Origin: Rhodovulum sp. 12E13
GTDB lineage: Bacteria; Pseudomonadota; Alphaproteobacteria; Rhodobacterales; Rhodobacteraceae
Assembly (NCBI RefSeq): GCF_003340565.1
Contig: NZ_QPLK01000002.1
Location: 186,001-250,000 of the forward strand
Length of the DNA: 64,000 nt
Reading direction: 5' to 3'
The notes under the pieces were generated by a model. The model had not been told where the DNA came from. It did no database searches and saw nothing but the letters and a program-made list of their open reading frames with translations. This document shows, piece by piece, positions 53,694-62,166 of this stretch. Position 1 is the stretch's first letter, and every line of letters starts with the position of its first letter. A program made the translations under genes and the position numbers.

Positions 53694-54881
53694 TCACTGG
53701 AGGTCGGCAAAGGCCGTGCGCAGCCGCTCCATCGCTTCCGCCACACGCGCCCGTGGCGTGGCCAGGTTGAACCGAAGGAACGTCTCGCCGCCCGTGCCGA
53801 AGGTCGTGCCCCGGTTCACGCCGATGCGCGCCCCCTTCTCTACCCGCGCGGTGAACTCGTCCGCGGCCATGCCGGTGCCGGCGAAGTCGATCCAGGCGAG
53901 ATACGTCGCCTCGAGCGGCATCGAGGCGAGGCCGGGGATCGCCGCAACGGCCTCGTCGACGAGCGCGCGGTTGGCGTCGAGGTAGGGCAGCAGCCCCGAC
54001 AGCCACTCCGCTCCCTCGTCGGAATAGGCGGCCTCCGCGATCACCGGCGGAATCGCGCCCGGGTAGAGGGCGAGCGACGCGAGCCGTTCGGCGAAAGCCG
54101 TGCGCAGTCGTGGATCGGCGATCGTCACCTGCCCGATATGCGCCCCGGCGAGGTTGAACGTCTTGGTCGGCGCCGTCAGCGTGACCAGCCGATCCTCTAC
54201 CCCGTCGATCAGCGCGGTCGGGGTATGGCGCGGCGAGCCGGGCAGCACGAGGTCGTGGTGGATCTCGTCGGAGACGATCAGCAGGTCGTGCCGCCGCGCG
54301 AAGGCCGCCACCCCCTCGAGCTCGGCGCGCGACCAGACCCGCCCGCCCGGATTGTGCGGAGAGCACAGCAGCAGGATGCGCTCGCGCCCCGTCATCTGCG
54401 CATCGTATCGCTCGAAATCCAGCGTGTAGCGGCCGTCTTCCAGCGCCAGCTCGCACTCGACCAGCTCGCGCCCCGCCGCCCGCACGACGCGGCCGAATGC
54501 GTGGTAGACCGGCGAGAACACCACCACCGAGTCGCCCGGCGACGACCAGACGTCGAGGCACAGCGCGACCGCGTTCACCAGCCCGTCCGTCGAGAAGATA
54601 TGCGCAGGGTCCACCTGCCAGCCGTGCCGCTCGGCCATCCAGCGCGCGACCGCTTCGCGCATCCCGGCATCGCCTGCCGCGTATCCGAACACCCCGTGGT
54701 CGATCATCCGCTGCAGCGCGGCGGGCACCGAGGCGGGCGGGCGGAAGTCCATGTCGGCGACCCACATGGCGATCCCGTCCTCCGGCGAGACGCCGCAGCG
54801 CTCGGCCATCCCGTCCCACTTCTGGCAATTGGTGCCGCGGCGGTCGATGATCCGGTCGAAGAAGGCGGACTCGTAGGGCAT
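53694..54881 (-). CDS. PLP-dependent aminotransferase, MalY/PatB (cystathionine beta-lyase) type
   Basis: A 395-residue fold-type I PLP enzyme. The N-terminus RRGTNCQKWDG and the segment MWVADMDFRPP are typical of MalY/PatB C-S lyases. The PLP lysine is in LTAPTKTFNLAGAHIG. Other segments are CSPHNPGGRVW and the phosphate-binding IVSDEIHHDLV. Beta-lyase activity on cystathionine or other thioethers is likely from family resemblance. It converges on the small hypothetical gene. Confidence 0.9.
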   Translation of the reverse strand: MPYESAFFDRIIDRRGTNCQKWDGMAERCGVSPEDGIAMWVADMDFRPPASVPAALQRMIDHGVFGYAAGDAGMREAVARWMAERHGWQVDPAHIFSTDGLVNAVALCLDVWSSPGDSVVVFSPVYHAFGRVVRAAGRELVECELALEDGRYTLDFERYDAQMTGRERILLLCSPHNPGGRVWSRAELEGVAAFARRHDLLIVSDEIHHDLVLPGSPRHTPTALIDGVEDRLVTLTAPTKTFNLAGAHIGQVTIADPRLRTAFAERLASLALYPGAIPPVIAEAAYSDEGAEWLSGLLPYLDANRALVDEAVAAIPGLASMPLEATYLAWIDFAGTGMAADEFTARVEKGARIGVNRGTTFGTGGETFLRFNLATPRARVAEAMERLRTAFADLQ

Positions 54882-54960
54882 GGGCGCTCCTCGTGCGTTG
54901 CGACGGCGAAAGAACCGCCCCGCGCCGCGAACTGCAAGACCCCGCGACGCGGCCCTTGCG

Positions 54961-56283
54961 TCAGAGCCAGTGCGCCGCGATCGCGCCCACGTCGACCCGC
55001 GCGCCGAGCCGCCGCGCCAGCAGGTAGAGACCCGCGAACTTGCGTTGCAGGTAGAAAACGTCCGTCGGCGGCACATGGACGAACGTGCGGTCGGCCGACA
55101 TCTCCATCGCCCGGTCGCGCAGGCGCAGCACCATGTCTGCATTGCCGAAATCGAACGGGCCCCGGTGCCGCAGCGCGCCGAAGGCGATGCCGGTCATCTC
55201 CACCACCGCCCGCTTGTGGTGCTCGGCCGTGTCCTCGGCGAAAAATCCCAGCCGCAGCGCTGCGCACGCGATGTCGCCCGCATCCCCGCCGATCCCGGCG
55301 CGCAACAGGTCACGATACCCCTCCGTCACCGCCTGCGGAAAGGCGCGCGTCGCGCCGAAGTCGAGCAGCACGAGCCGTCCGCGCTCCCCGTCCCACCGGT
55401 AATTGGCGAAATTCGGGTCGGTCTGCATGACGCCGAACTCGAACATCTCGCGAAACAGCAACTCGAGCAGAAGCCGCACGATCCGGTCGCGCTCCGCCTG
55501 ATCCGCCTCGGCCATTCGTTCCACCGCCACGCCGGGCTCGAACGACATCGCCAGCACGTCGCGGGTGGTCAGGTCGTCGGCCAGGCGGGGCACGGCGTAA
55601 TCCTCCTCGCCCGCGAGCAGTGCGCCGAAGCGGGCCAGCTCCTGCCCCTCGCGCGCGTAGTCCGCCTCCTCGTGGAGCTGCCGCTTGGCCTCGGCCAGGA
55701 GCGGGCGCAGGTCCATCCCCGGCGGCGCGAGGCCCGCCCAGCGGATCAGCGCCGCGACGTTCTCCACGTCGCTGTCGATCGACCGTCTGACGCCGGGATA
55801 CTGCACCTTGATGGCAAGATCCCGCCCGCCACGCGCCCGCGCCCGGTGCACCTGCCCGATCGAGGCGGCGGCGAGGGGGCGCACGTCGAACCGCTCGAAG
55901 CGCCCCGTCCAGCCCGGCCCCCAGGCCGCGTCGAGGGCACCGCGGAGCTGCTTCGGCGGCATGTAGTCGGCCTCGGCCCGGAGCCGCCCCATGATCTCGG
56001 CCAGCTCGGGCGGCAGCACGTCGCCGGCATCCATGCTCACGAGCTGGCCGACCTTCATCGCCGCGCCGCGCATCCGCGCCAGTTCGTCGGCCACGCGCCG
56101 CAGGTTGTCGGGCGTCAGCAGCAGCCCCTGCCAGTCGGGCCGTGCGCCCCCCGCATAGGCCCGCGCCCCCCGCCACGCCACGCCCCCCGCGATTCCGGCC
56201 GTCATCGTGCCGAAGCGCGACAGCCGCGCGAGACGGCTCGCAGGCACGGTCAGCGCCTTTCCCCTCGGGCTCTCGTCGGCCAT
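54961..56283 (-). CDS. ABC1/ADCK/UbiB family atypical kinase
   Basis: A 440-residue protein. The family-specific KxGQ motif reads GAAMKVGQLVSMD, the Ala-rich loop is LAAASIGQVHRARARGG, and the kinase core follows with DLAIKVQYPGV, FGVMQTDPNFANYRW and VLLDFGATR. Members support ubiquinone biosynthesis or lipid homeostasis through an ATPase rather than classic kinase role. No C-terminal UbiB membrane pair is evident, so it resembles the soluble ADCK3/4-like branch. Confidence 0.9.
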   Translation of the reverse strand: MADESPRGKALTVPASRLARLSRFGTMTAGIAGGVAWRGARAYAGGARPDWQGLLLTPDNLRRVADELARMRGAAMKVGQLVSMDAGDVLPPELAEIMGRLRAEADYMPPKQLRGALDAAWGPGWTGRFERFDVRPLAAASIGQVHRARARGGRDLAIKVQYPGVRRSIDSDVENVAALIRWAGLAPPGMDLRPLLAEAKRQLHEEADYAREGQELARFGALLAGEEDYAVPRLADDLTTRDVLAMSFEPGVAVERMAEADQAERDRIVRLLLELLFREMFEFGVMQTDPNFANYRWDGERGRLVLLDFGATRAFPQAVTEGYRDLLRAGIGGDAGDIACAALRLGFFAEDTAEHHKRAVVEMTGIAFGALRHRGPFDFGNADMVLRLRDRAMEMSADRTFVHVPPTDVFYLQRKFAGLYLLARRLGARVDVGAIAAHWL

Positions 56284-57110
56284 CGGCTCTCCCTCTCAGG
56301 CGCGTCACGTAATGCGCCCGTCTGCGAAGTCAGCAGCCGTGCCCCCCTCGCCCGGCCCCGCCCATCATCCTGGTCCAAGTACTCTCGGGGGGAGTCGCCC
56401 GGCACGGGCGAGGGGGGGGCGCCGCCCCCCCCCCCCCCCCCCCCGGGGGCGCGGCACGCCGGGAGGGCAGGGCTCTCCGAGCGGTCGATCTCGTGCCCGC
56501 CCTGATGCCAGTGCAGCGCCACCTCGGCCCCCTGCCGCTCCAGCCAGGGCGCCAGCGCCTCGGTCTGCGCGGCCGGCGAGATCGGGTCGCGCCGCCCCGC
56601 GGTGATCAGCACGCGCCGCCCGGCGAGGCCCGGCTGCGGCTCGGGCGTCCACGGGATCAGCGGGTGCATCAGCGCCAGATCGTCGACGAGGCCGGGATGG
56701 GCGAAGGCCATGGCCGCGAGGATGTTGGCCCCGTTGGAGTAGCCCAGCCCGATGACCCGGGCCGCCCCCGTCTCTGCCCGGGCCGCCGCCACGAAGCCCG
56801 CCATCTTTCCAACCGCGCGGGCGAGGTCGTCCATGTCGTAGACACCCTCTGCCCGGCGGCGGAAGTAGCGGGCATGGCCGCCCTCGCTCACGTCGCCGCG
56901 GGGCGAGATCACGTGCGCGCCCGGCACCAGCTCTCCGGCCAACCCGTGGAACTGGCGCTCGTCGCCGCCCGTGCCGTGGAAGGTCAGCACCAGTGGCGCG
57001 CCCGGAGCGCCCTCCGTGCGGGCATGAGGGTAGCCCGCAAGGCCCGTCCCGGACACGTCTTCTGCCCCCGCCCCCGTTGCTGCCCCCGCCACGGACCCTG
57101 CCTCAGTCAT
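56250..57110 (-). CDS. carboxylesterase/phospholipase-like hydrolase (MhqD type), 3' end disrupted by repeat element
   Basis: The first 222 residues are a normal alpha/beta hydrolase: oxyanion segment LTFHGTGGDERQF, nucleophile Ser125 in GYSNGANILAA, Asp175 in AGRRDPISP and His206 in HQGGHEIDRS. It belongs with the MhqD hydrolases that accompany MhqO-type dioxygenases. After residue 222 the frame enters a G20 run and dispersed element C, reading poly-Gly, then a basic tail, and running 34 bases into the ABC1 kinase gene. The true C-terminus is probably near residue 220. The start overlaps the dioxygenase stop by 8 bases. Confidence 0.8.
   Translation of the reverse strand: MTEAGSVAGAATGAGAEDVSGTGLAGYPHARTEGAPGAPLVLTFHGTGGDERQFHGLAGELVPGAHVISPRGDVSEGGHARYFRRRAEGVYDMDDLARAVGKMAGFVAAARAETGAARVIGLGYSNGANILAAMAFAHPGLVDDLALMHPLIPWTPEPQPGLAGRRVLITAGRRDPISPAAQTEALAPWLERQGAEVALHWHQGGHEIDRSESPALPACRAPGGGGGGGGAPPSPVPGDSPREYLDQDDGRGRARGARLLTSQTGALRDAPERESRWPTRARGERR
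56363..56444 (+). repeat. dispersed intergenic element, copy C (plus orientation), with expanded C run
   Basis: CATCATCCTGGTCCAAGTAC, then TCTCGGGGGGAG, hairpin 1 TCGCCCG-GCA-CGGGCGA (56395-56411), then hairpin 2, whose arms are G8 C and G plus a run of 20 C (56425-56444) instead of the short arm of copies A and B. It lies across the end of the MhqD-like hydrolase frame and near the start of the kinase gene. Confidence 0.78.
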
Positions 57111-58038
57111 GGATCGGCTCCAGGTACTTCTCCTCCAGCACCTCGCGCAGATGGGCGTGCTGCGAGGGCAGTTTCAGCGCCTGCCCGAGATGGGCGGTGT
57201 CCTCGTCGCGCTCGAAGCCGGGCTCGTTGGTGGCCACCTCGAACAGCACGCCACCGGGCGAGCGGAAGTAGATCGCCCAGAAATAGTCGCGGTCGATCAC
57301 CGACGTCACCGAGTAGCCGGTATCGGCCAGCGCCTTGCGCACCTCCAGCTGCGCCTCCCGGTGATCGACCGAGAACGCGATGTGGTGGACCGAGCCCGCC
57401 CCCTGCCGGGCGTGGGTGCCGTCCGCGAGGGTCTCCAGCTCGATCAGGTCGGCCCCGTTGCCGCCCGGCACGCCGAGCCGCACGAGGCCGTCGGCGCGCT
57501 CCCTCACCTCGTAGTTCATGAAGCGCAGCAGTTCCTCGGTCGCGCCGCCGTCCGACAGGCGGACATGCGCGCCGCGGAAGCCGCGGATGGCATGGTCGGC
57601 ATCGACGCCGCCCGCGAGCCACGGCGCGCGGGCGTCGCCCGGCACCTCGGCCAGCGCGAAGCCGTCGCCGTCGGGGCCCTCGAAATACAGCCGGTTCTCG
57701 CCGAACACCCTCGCTTCCTTCAGCCCGTGCAAGTCGAAGCTGGCCAGCCGCTCGCGCCACCAGGGCAGGGCGCCCTCGGGCACCGAGAAGATCGTGGTGC
57801 CGACTTCGCCTGCGCCGGCGCGGCCGCGCTTCGCGCCGGGAAAGGGGAAGTAGGTCATCACCGAGCCGGGCGTGCCCGTCTCGTCGCCGTAATAGAGGTG
57901 GTAGACCTCCGGCGCGTCGAAATTGACCGTCTTCTTCACCCGGCGCAGGCCCAGCACCCTGGTGAAGAAAGCGTTGTTCTCCTGCGCGCCGGACGCGAGG
58001 GAGGTGACATGGTGCAATCCGTTGATCTGGGTGAGCAT
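57103..58038 (-). CDS. ring-cleaving dioxygenase, VOC superfamily (MhqO-like)
   Basis: A 311-residue protein with two vicinal-oxygen-chelate modules. The metal ligands are His in INGLHHVTSLASGAQENNAF, His in GAGSVHHIAFSVDHREA, and Glu in GGVLFEVATNEPGF. The type cleaves hydroquinone-like rings and is induced by quinone stress in other bacteria. It lies directly upstream of the MhqD-type hydrolase gene with overlap, matching the MhqO-MhqD pairing. GAGACGAGAG precedes the ATG. Confidence 0.88.
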   Translation of the reverse strand: MLTQINGLHHVTSLASGAQENNAFFTRVLGLRRVKKTVNFDAPEVYHLYYGDETGTPGSVMTYFPFPGAKRGRAGAGEVGTTIFSVPEGALPWWRERLASFDLHGLKEARVFGENRLYFEGPDGDGFALAEVPGDARAPWLAGGVDADHAIRGFRGAHVRLSDGGATEELLRFMNYEVRERADGLVRLGVPGGNGADLIELETLADGTHARQGAGSVHHIAFSVDHREAQLEVRKALADTGYSVTSVIDRDYFWAIYFRSPGGVLFEVATNEPGFERDEDTAHLGQALKLPSQHAHLREVLEEKYLEPIHD

Positions 58039-58174
58039 GGCTCTCGTCTCCCGATGCGAGCGGCCTTCGGGCCGCGATCCTGCCTTCGGAGATAGCGATG
58101 CGACGCTCTCGCACAAATGCAGAAGGGCGGATACGATCTGTGCAAATTCGCGCAGACAGGACGGCGGCGGCCCC

Positions 58175-59074
58175 TCAGCCGAGCGTGTCGGGCACGTCCA
58201 TGCCGCGCAGGATCTCGGCGGCGGGCATCGGGCGGCGCCCCTCGCGCTGGGCCTCGGTCACCTCGACCGCGCCCGTCCCGCAGGCGATGGTCAACCCCCC
58301 GAGCCGTTGCCCCGGCGTGCCGGTGCCGGCCACGGGACGGGCGCGGTGCAGCTTGAGTCGTTCCTGCCCCGCGAGGCACCACGCGCCGGGAAAGGGCGAA
58401 AGCCCGCGGATCTGCCGGGCCACCGTCTCGGCCGGCTGCGCCCAATCGATCCGTGCCTCGGCCTTGTCGATCTTGTCGGCGTAGGTCACGCCCGCGTCGC
58501 CCTGGGCGATCGGGGTGAGCGCGTCGATCCCCTCGAGCGCGGCGACGATGGCCTCGGCGCCGAGCGCGGCGAGGCGGACCTGCAGGTCGCCCGTCGTCTC
58601 GTCCGCGCCGATGGGCGTGGCGCGGCGCAGCAGCACCGGGCCGGTGTCGAGGCCCGGCTCCATCTGCATGATGCAGACCCCCGTCTCGGGGTCGCCCGCC
58701 ATGATCGCCCGGTGGATCGGTGCCGCGCCGCGCCAGCGCGGCAGGAGCGAGGCGTGGATGTTGAGGCAGCCGCGTGCGGGCGCGTCGAGAATCGCGCGGG
58801 GCAGGATGAGCCCGTAGGCGACGACCACGGCAATCTCGGCGCCAAGGGCAGCGAACGCCGCCTTCTCCTCGGCGGGCTTCAGCGAAGGCGGGTGGCGCAC
58901 CGTCAGGCCCAGCGCCTCGGCCCGTGCCTGCACGGGCGAGGGCCGGTCGCGCTGGCCGCGGCCCGCGGGCCGGGGCGGCTGGGTATAGACGGCGGCGATC
59001 TCGTGCCCTGCGCCGTGCAAGGCGTCGAGTGCCGGCACCGAGAAATCCGGCGTGCCCATGAAGACGATGCGCAT
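58175..59074 (-). CDS. fmt: methionyl-tRNA formyltransferase
   Basis: A 299-residue enzyme formylating initiator Met-tRNA with 10-formyl-THF. The N-terminal [15 protein letters not shown], the catalytic loop [20 protein letters not shown] with Asn, His and later Asp ([10 protein letters not shown]), and a C-terminal OB-type domain ([10 protein letters not shown]) are present. Its ATG begins immediately after the stop of the deformylase-like gene, so translation is coupled in a def-(def-like)-fmt operon. Confidence 0.97.
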   Translation of the reverse strand: MRIVFMGTPDFSVPALDALHGAGHEIAAVYTQPPRPAGRGQRDRPSPVQARAEALGLTVRHPPSLKPAEEKAAFAALGAEIAVVVAYGLILPRAILDAPARGCLNIHASLLPRWRGAAPIHRAIMAGDPETGVCIMQMEPGLDTGPVLLRRATPIGADETTGDLQVRLAALGAEAIVAALEGIDALTPIAQGDAGVTYADKIDKAEARIDWAQPAETVARQIRGLSPFPGAWCLAGQERLKLHRARPVAGTGTPGQRLGGLTIACGTGAVEVTEAQREGRRPMPAAEILRGMDVPDTLG

Positions 59075-59584
59075 CTAGCCGCTCCCCGCCAGCTTGCCCG
59101 CCCGCTTGAGCAGGCGCTCGCGCTTCAGCCGGGACAGGCGGTGGAAATACAACCGACCGTCGAGATGGTCGATCTGGTGCTGGACGGAGGTGGCCCAGAG
59201 ACCCTTGAACGTTTCCGCCACGCGCACGCCGAACGGATCGACGAACGACACCCGCACCGTGGCGGGCCGTTCGATCGTCGCGGATACGCCCGGCAGGCAC
59301 GGCGAGGCCTCGTCGTGGGCGCGCATCTGCGGCGCGGCGTCGATCACTTCCGGGTTCGCCATGCGCACCGCCTGACCGCGCGTGTCGGAGGCGTCGACCA
59401 CCGCCAGGCGCAGCATGACGCCGATCTGCGGTGCGGCGAGGCCGACGCCCTGGCCCGGCATCGCCTCCATCGTGTCGATCATGTCGTCCCAGATGCCGCG
59501 AATCTCGTCGGTGATCGCGTCGACCGGCGCGGCCGGCGTCGAAAGGCGGCGATCGGGCCAGCGCAGGATCGGGCGGGCCGCCAC
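59075..59584 (-). CDS. peptide deformylase-like protein lacking the catalytic Glu (HQxxH)
   Basis: A 169-residue deformylase-fold protein. Motif 1 is intact (GQGVGLAAPQ). Motif 2 is SPCLPG instead of EGCLS, keeping only the metal Cys96. Motif 3 is HQIDH (residues 136-140) instead of HExxH, so the general-base Glu is Gln137. I confirmed the CAG codon on the minus strand. It could bind metal but is expected to be inactive or strongly impaired for deformylation. It starts with GTG, 4 bp after the true def stop. Confidence 0.9.
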   Translation of the reverse strand: MAARPILRWPDRRLSTPAAPVDAITDEIRGIWDDMIDTMEAMPGQGVGLAAPQIGVMLRLAVVDASDTRGQAVRMANPEVIDAAPQMRAHDEASPCLPGVSATIERPATVRVSFVDPFGVRVAETFKGLWATSVQHQIDHLDGRLYFHRLSRLKRERLLKRAGKLAGSG

Positions 59585-59588
59585 CGCC

Positions 59589-60110
59589 TCAGGCCCGCGC
59601 CCGCTCGCGCTTGAGCTTCTGCATCTTGCGGGTGATCATCTGGCGCTTGAGCGGCTTGAGGTAGTCGATGAAGAGCACGCCGTCGAGGTGGTCGATCTCG
59701 TGCTGGATGACCGTCGCCCACAGAGCGTCGAAATCCTGCTGCCGCTCCGTCCCGTCAGGGTCGATCCATTTCACGGTCACCTCCGTGGGGCGCTCGACCT
59801 CGGCATACTGCTCGGGCAGCGAGAGGCACCCCTCCTCGTAGGTCGACCGCTCGTCGGACGCGGCCACGATCTCGGGGTTGAACATGGTGATCGGGCGCGG
59901 CTCGGCCTGCGGATCCTTGATCGCGTCGACCACGATCAGGCGCTGGGTGATGCCGACCTGGGGCGCAGCCAGGCCGATGCCCGGCGCGTCGTACATGGTG
60001 GCGAGCATGTCGTCGGCGAGCCGGCGCAACTCGTCGGTGATGTCGGAGACGGGCGCGCACACCGTCTTGAGGCGCGGATCGGGGTGGATGAGGATCGGGC
60101 GGATCGGCAT
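59589..60110 (-). CDS. def: peptide deformylase
   Basis: A 173-residue metalloenzyme removing the N-formyl group from nascent proteins. All three motifs are intact: PGIGLAAPQVG, EEGCLSLPE (Cys95) and QHEIDHLDG (His137, Glu138, His141). The ATG at 60110 begins MPIRPILIHPD, the standard start for this family. It heads the def-(def-like)-fmt operon. Confidence 0.97.
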   Translation of the reverse strand: MPIRPILIHPDPRLKTVCAPVSDITDELRRLADDMLATMYDAPGIGLAAPQVGITQRLIVVDAIKDPQAEPRPITMFNPEIVAASDERSTYEEGCLSLPEQYAEVERPTEVTVKWIDPDGTERQQDFDALWATVIQHEIDHLDGVLFIDYLKPLKRQMITRKMQKLKRERARA

Positions 60111-60173
60111 GGATCTGGAATTAGGCGGGGCCGTGGCGCGATGCAAGCGGGCTGCAGGGCGGGCGGAGGGGGC

Positions 60174-60226
60174 GGCGGCGCCGGCCCGACGCCCCGCCCG
60201 CCCACCCGCGCCGGGCCGGCGCCGCC
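60174..60226 (-). terminator. 14-bp inverted repeat downstream of glpX
   Basis: Arms GGCGGCGCCGGCCC (60174-60187) and GGGCCGGCGCCGCC (60213-60226) are perfectly complementary around a 25-base GC-rich loop. The repeat lies about 100 bases after the glpX stop and upstream of def. It is a possible terminator without a clear T-run. Similar GC arms occur at 61428-61457. Confidence 0.5.
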
Positions 60227-60323
60227 GTGCGCCCGGCCTGCGGTGCCGAGGCCGGGCCCTGGCGGTGCATCCTCTCGCGGGGCAGGCGGGCCGCGTCCGG
60301 TGCCGCGCCGGCCCGCGGCCGGA

Positions 60324-61322
60324 TCAGGAGGTCGGCGCGTAGCGCGGCTGGGGCGAGAACCTGATCGGGTTGCGGTAGCGCATCCGGCGGACCGAGCCGG
60401 TCTTGGAGCGCATCAGGATCGTCTCGGCCGTGAGATAGCCGACCTCGCGCTTGATGCCCGGCAGGATCGAGCCGTCGGTGACGCCCGTCGCGGCGAAGAT
60501 CACGTGCTCGGTCACCATGTCGTCGAGCGCGTAGATGCGGTCGAGATCCTCGATCCCGGCCTTGGCGGCGCGCGCGCGCTCGTCGTCGTTGCGGAACATC
60601 AGTCGCCCCCACATCTGCCCGCCCATGCACTTGAGCGCGGCCGCCGCCAGCACGCCCTCGGGCGCGCCGCCCGCGCCCATGTACATGTCGATGCCCGTCG
60701 TCTCTTCGGCCACATGCATCGCGCCGGCCACGTCGCCGTCGGTGATGAGTCGGATCGCGGCGCCCGTTTCGCGGATCTCGCGGATCAGGTCCTCGTGGCG
60801 CGGCCGCTCGAGGATGCAGACGGTGATGTCCGATGTCGTGCAGTTCTTGGCCGCCGCGAGCAGGCGCACCCGCTCGCTCGGCGACTGCTCGAGGCTGACC
60901 AGCCCCTCCGGATAGCCCGGACCGATGGCCAGCTTGTCCATGTAGACGTCGGGGGCGTGCAGCATCGAGCCGCGCGGGCCCATCGCGATCACCGTCAGCG
61001 CGTTGGGCATGTCCTTGGCCGTCAGCGTCGTGCCTTCCAGCGGGTCGAGCGCGATGTCGACGGCCGGTCCCTGTCCGGTGCCCACCTCCTCGCCGATGTA
61101 GAGCATCGGCGCCTCGTCGCGCTCGCCCTCGCCGATCACCACGACGCCCTGGATGTCGAGCTTGTTGAGCTGGTCGCGCATGGCGTTGACAGCCGCCTGG
61201 TCGGCCGCCTTCTCGTCGCCGTGGCCGATGAGCAGGGCAGAGGCCAGGGCCGCGGCCTCCGACACGCGGGCGAGACCGAGCGAGAGCATGCGGTCGTTGA
61301 AATCGGTCGGGGGGGTCGTCAT
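60324..61322 (-). CDS. glpX: class II fructose-1,6-bisphosphatase (GlpX)
   Basis: A 332-residue Li-sensitive-type phosphatase for gluconeogenesis and, in autotrophs, the Calvin cycle (where class II FBPases can also act on sedoheptulose bisphosphate). Metal-site segments are VVIGEGERDEAPMLYIGE and DIALDPLEGTT; other segments are ITDGDVAGAMH and YMGAGGAPEGVLAAAALK. Length is normal. It is divergently unrelated to the upstream TetR gene, which reads the same way and ends 74 bp upstream. Confidence 0.95.
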   Translation of the reverse strand: MTTPPTDFNDRMLSLGLARVSEAAALASALLIGHGDEKAADQAAVNAMRDQLNKLDIQGVVVIGEGERDEAPMLYIGEEVGTGQGPAVDIALDPLEGTTLTAKDMPNALTVIAMGPRGSMLHAPDVYMDKLAIGPGYPEGLVSLEQSPSERVRLLAAAKNCTTSDITVCILERPRHEDLIREIRETGAAIRLITDGDVAGAMHVAEETTGIDMYMGAGGAPEGVLAAAALKCMGGQMWGRLMFRNDDERARAAKAGIEDLDRIYALDDMVTEHVIFAATGVTDGSILPGIKREVGYLTAETILMRSKTGSVRRMRYRNPIRFSPQPRYAPTS

Positions 61323-61395
61323 CGGGGCCTCGCGGGTCAGCGGCGGGAGCGGCGTGGCGTCCGCGTAGCGGCGCAGGGTGACGGGAACAAGACCG

Positions 61396-62064
61396 TTAGC
61401 GCAAAAGGGCTGCGGTGGGGCGGGGCGGGCCCGGCGCCGCCGCCCCGGCGCCGGGCCTGGTGGCGTCGACACCGGCCGTGCAGCCGGCGGCGCCGCGCAC
61501 CATCTCCCAGTAGAGATCGGCGATCTCGTCGCGCCTCAGCCGGCCGCCTTCGCGGAACCAGGTGCTCACGCCCGTCAGCATGGCGATCAGCGCCATCGCC
61601 GCGAGCCGCGTGTCGGCTACCGCGAAGGCGCCGGCGGCGCGCCCGTCGTGCAGGATCGCCTCGAGTTCCCTCTCGTAGGTGCGCCGCAGCCCCTCGATCT
61701 CGGCGAAGTTCTCCGCCGTGAGGTTGCGCAGCTCCATGTAGGAGAGGAACACCTCGTCGGGCCGGTCGAGATGATAGGCGATGTGGAAGCGGGTGAAGTG
61801 CTCCAGCCGGTCGATAGGCGCCTCGGGCTGTCGCTCGGCGCCCCAGGTCTCGAGCAGATGGGCCATGTGGTTGCGGAGCAGGTCGGCGAGCAGGGCCTGC
61901 TTGTCGGGCGTGTAGGTATAGAGCGCGCCGGCCTGCACTCCCACCTCGCGGGCGATCTGGCGCATCGAGACGGCGGCGTAGCCGTGGCGGGCGAAAAGCC
62001 TCAGCGCGGCTTGCCGGATGCGGGGGCCCGTGATCTGCCCGTGAGAACCCGTCTTGCGCGGCAT
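61396..62064 (-). CDS. TetR family transcriptional regulator
   Basis: A 222-residue regulator. The N-terminal helix-turn-helix is IRQAALRLFARHGYAAVSMR plus QIAREVGVQAGALYTYTPDK. The C-terminal ligand domain is helical, and the last 25 residues are Pro/Ala/Gly-rich, coded by a hairpin-forming segment. The ligand is unknown. A palindromic candidate operator (62081-62094) lies 16 bp upstream of its start, between it and the divergent lipoprotein gene, so autoregulation is likely. Confidence 0.88.
   Translation of the reverse strand: MPRKTGSHGQITGPRIRQAALRLFARHGYAAVSMRQIAREVGVQAGALYTYTPDKQALLADLLRNHMAHLLETWGAERQPEAPIDRLEHFTRFHIAYHLDRPDEVFLSYMELRNLTAENFAEIEGLRRTYERELEAILHDGRAAGAFAVADTRLAAMALIAMLTGVSTWFREGGRLRRDEIADLYWEMVRGAAGCTAGVDATRPGAGAAAPGPPRPTAALLR
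61428..61457 (-). other. hairpin in the 3' end of the TetR gene
   Basis: An 11-bp perfect stem GGCCCGGCGCC/GGCGCCGGGCC with an 8-base loop lies inside the last coding bases of the TetR gene. On the minus strand it is followed by GC-rich sequence and then CCCTTTTGCGC. It may serve as an overlapping terminator. Confidence 0.4.
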
Positions 62065-62080
62065 GGGGCGAGTGTGCGCC

Positions 62081-62094
62081 TGAACGGGCGTTCA
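62081..62094. promoter_or_regulatory. candidate TetR operator
   Basis: TGAACG-GG-CGTTCA is a perfect inverted repeat of 6-bp arms around two bases. This is a common form for TetR-family operators. It lies between the divergent TetR and lipoprotein genes, 17 bp from the TetR start, where binding would block transcription. Confidence 0.6.
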
Positions 62095-62166
62095 ATTCAA
62101 GCCCGCGGGGCTTGCCGTGCCCGCGCCCCCCGCTAGGCTGGCGGCGGCGCAACGCAGGAGACCGTC

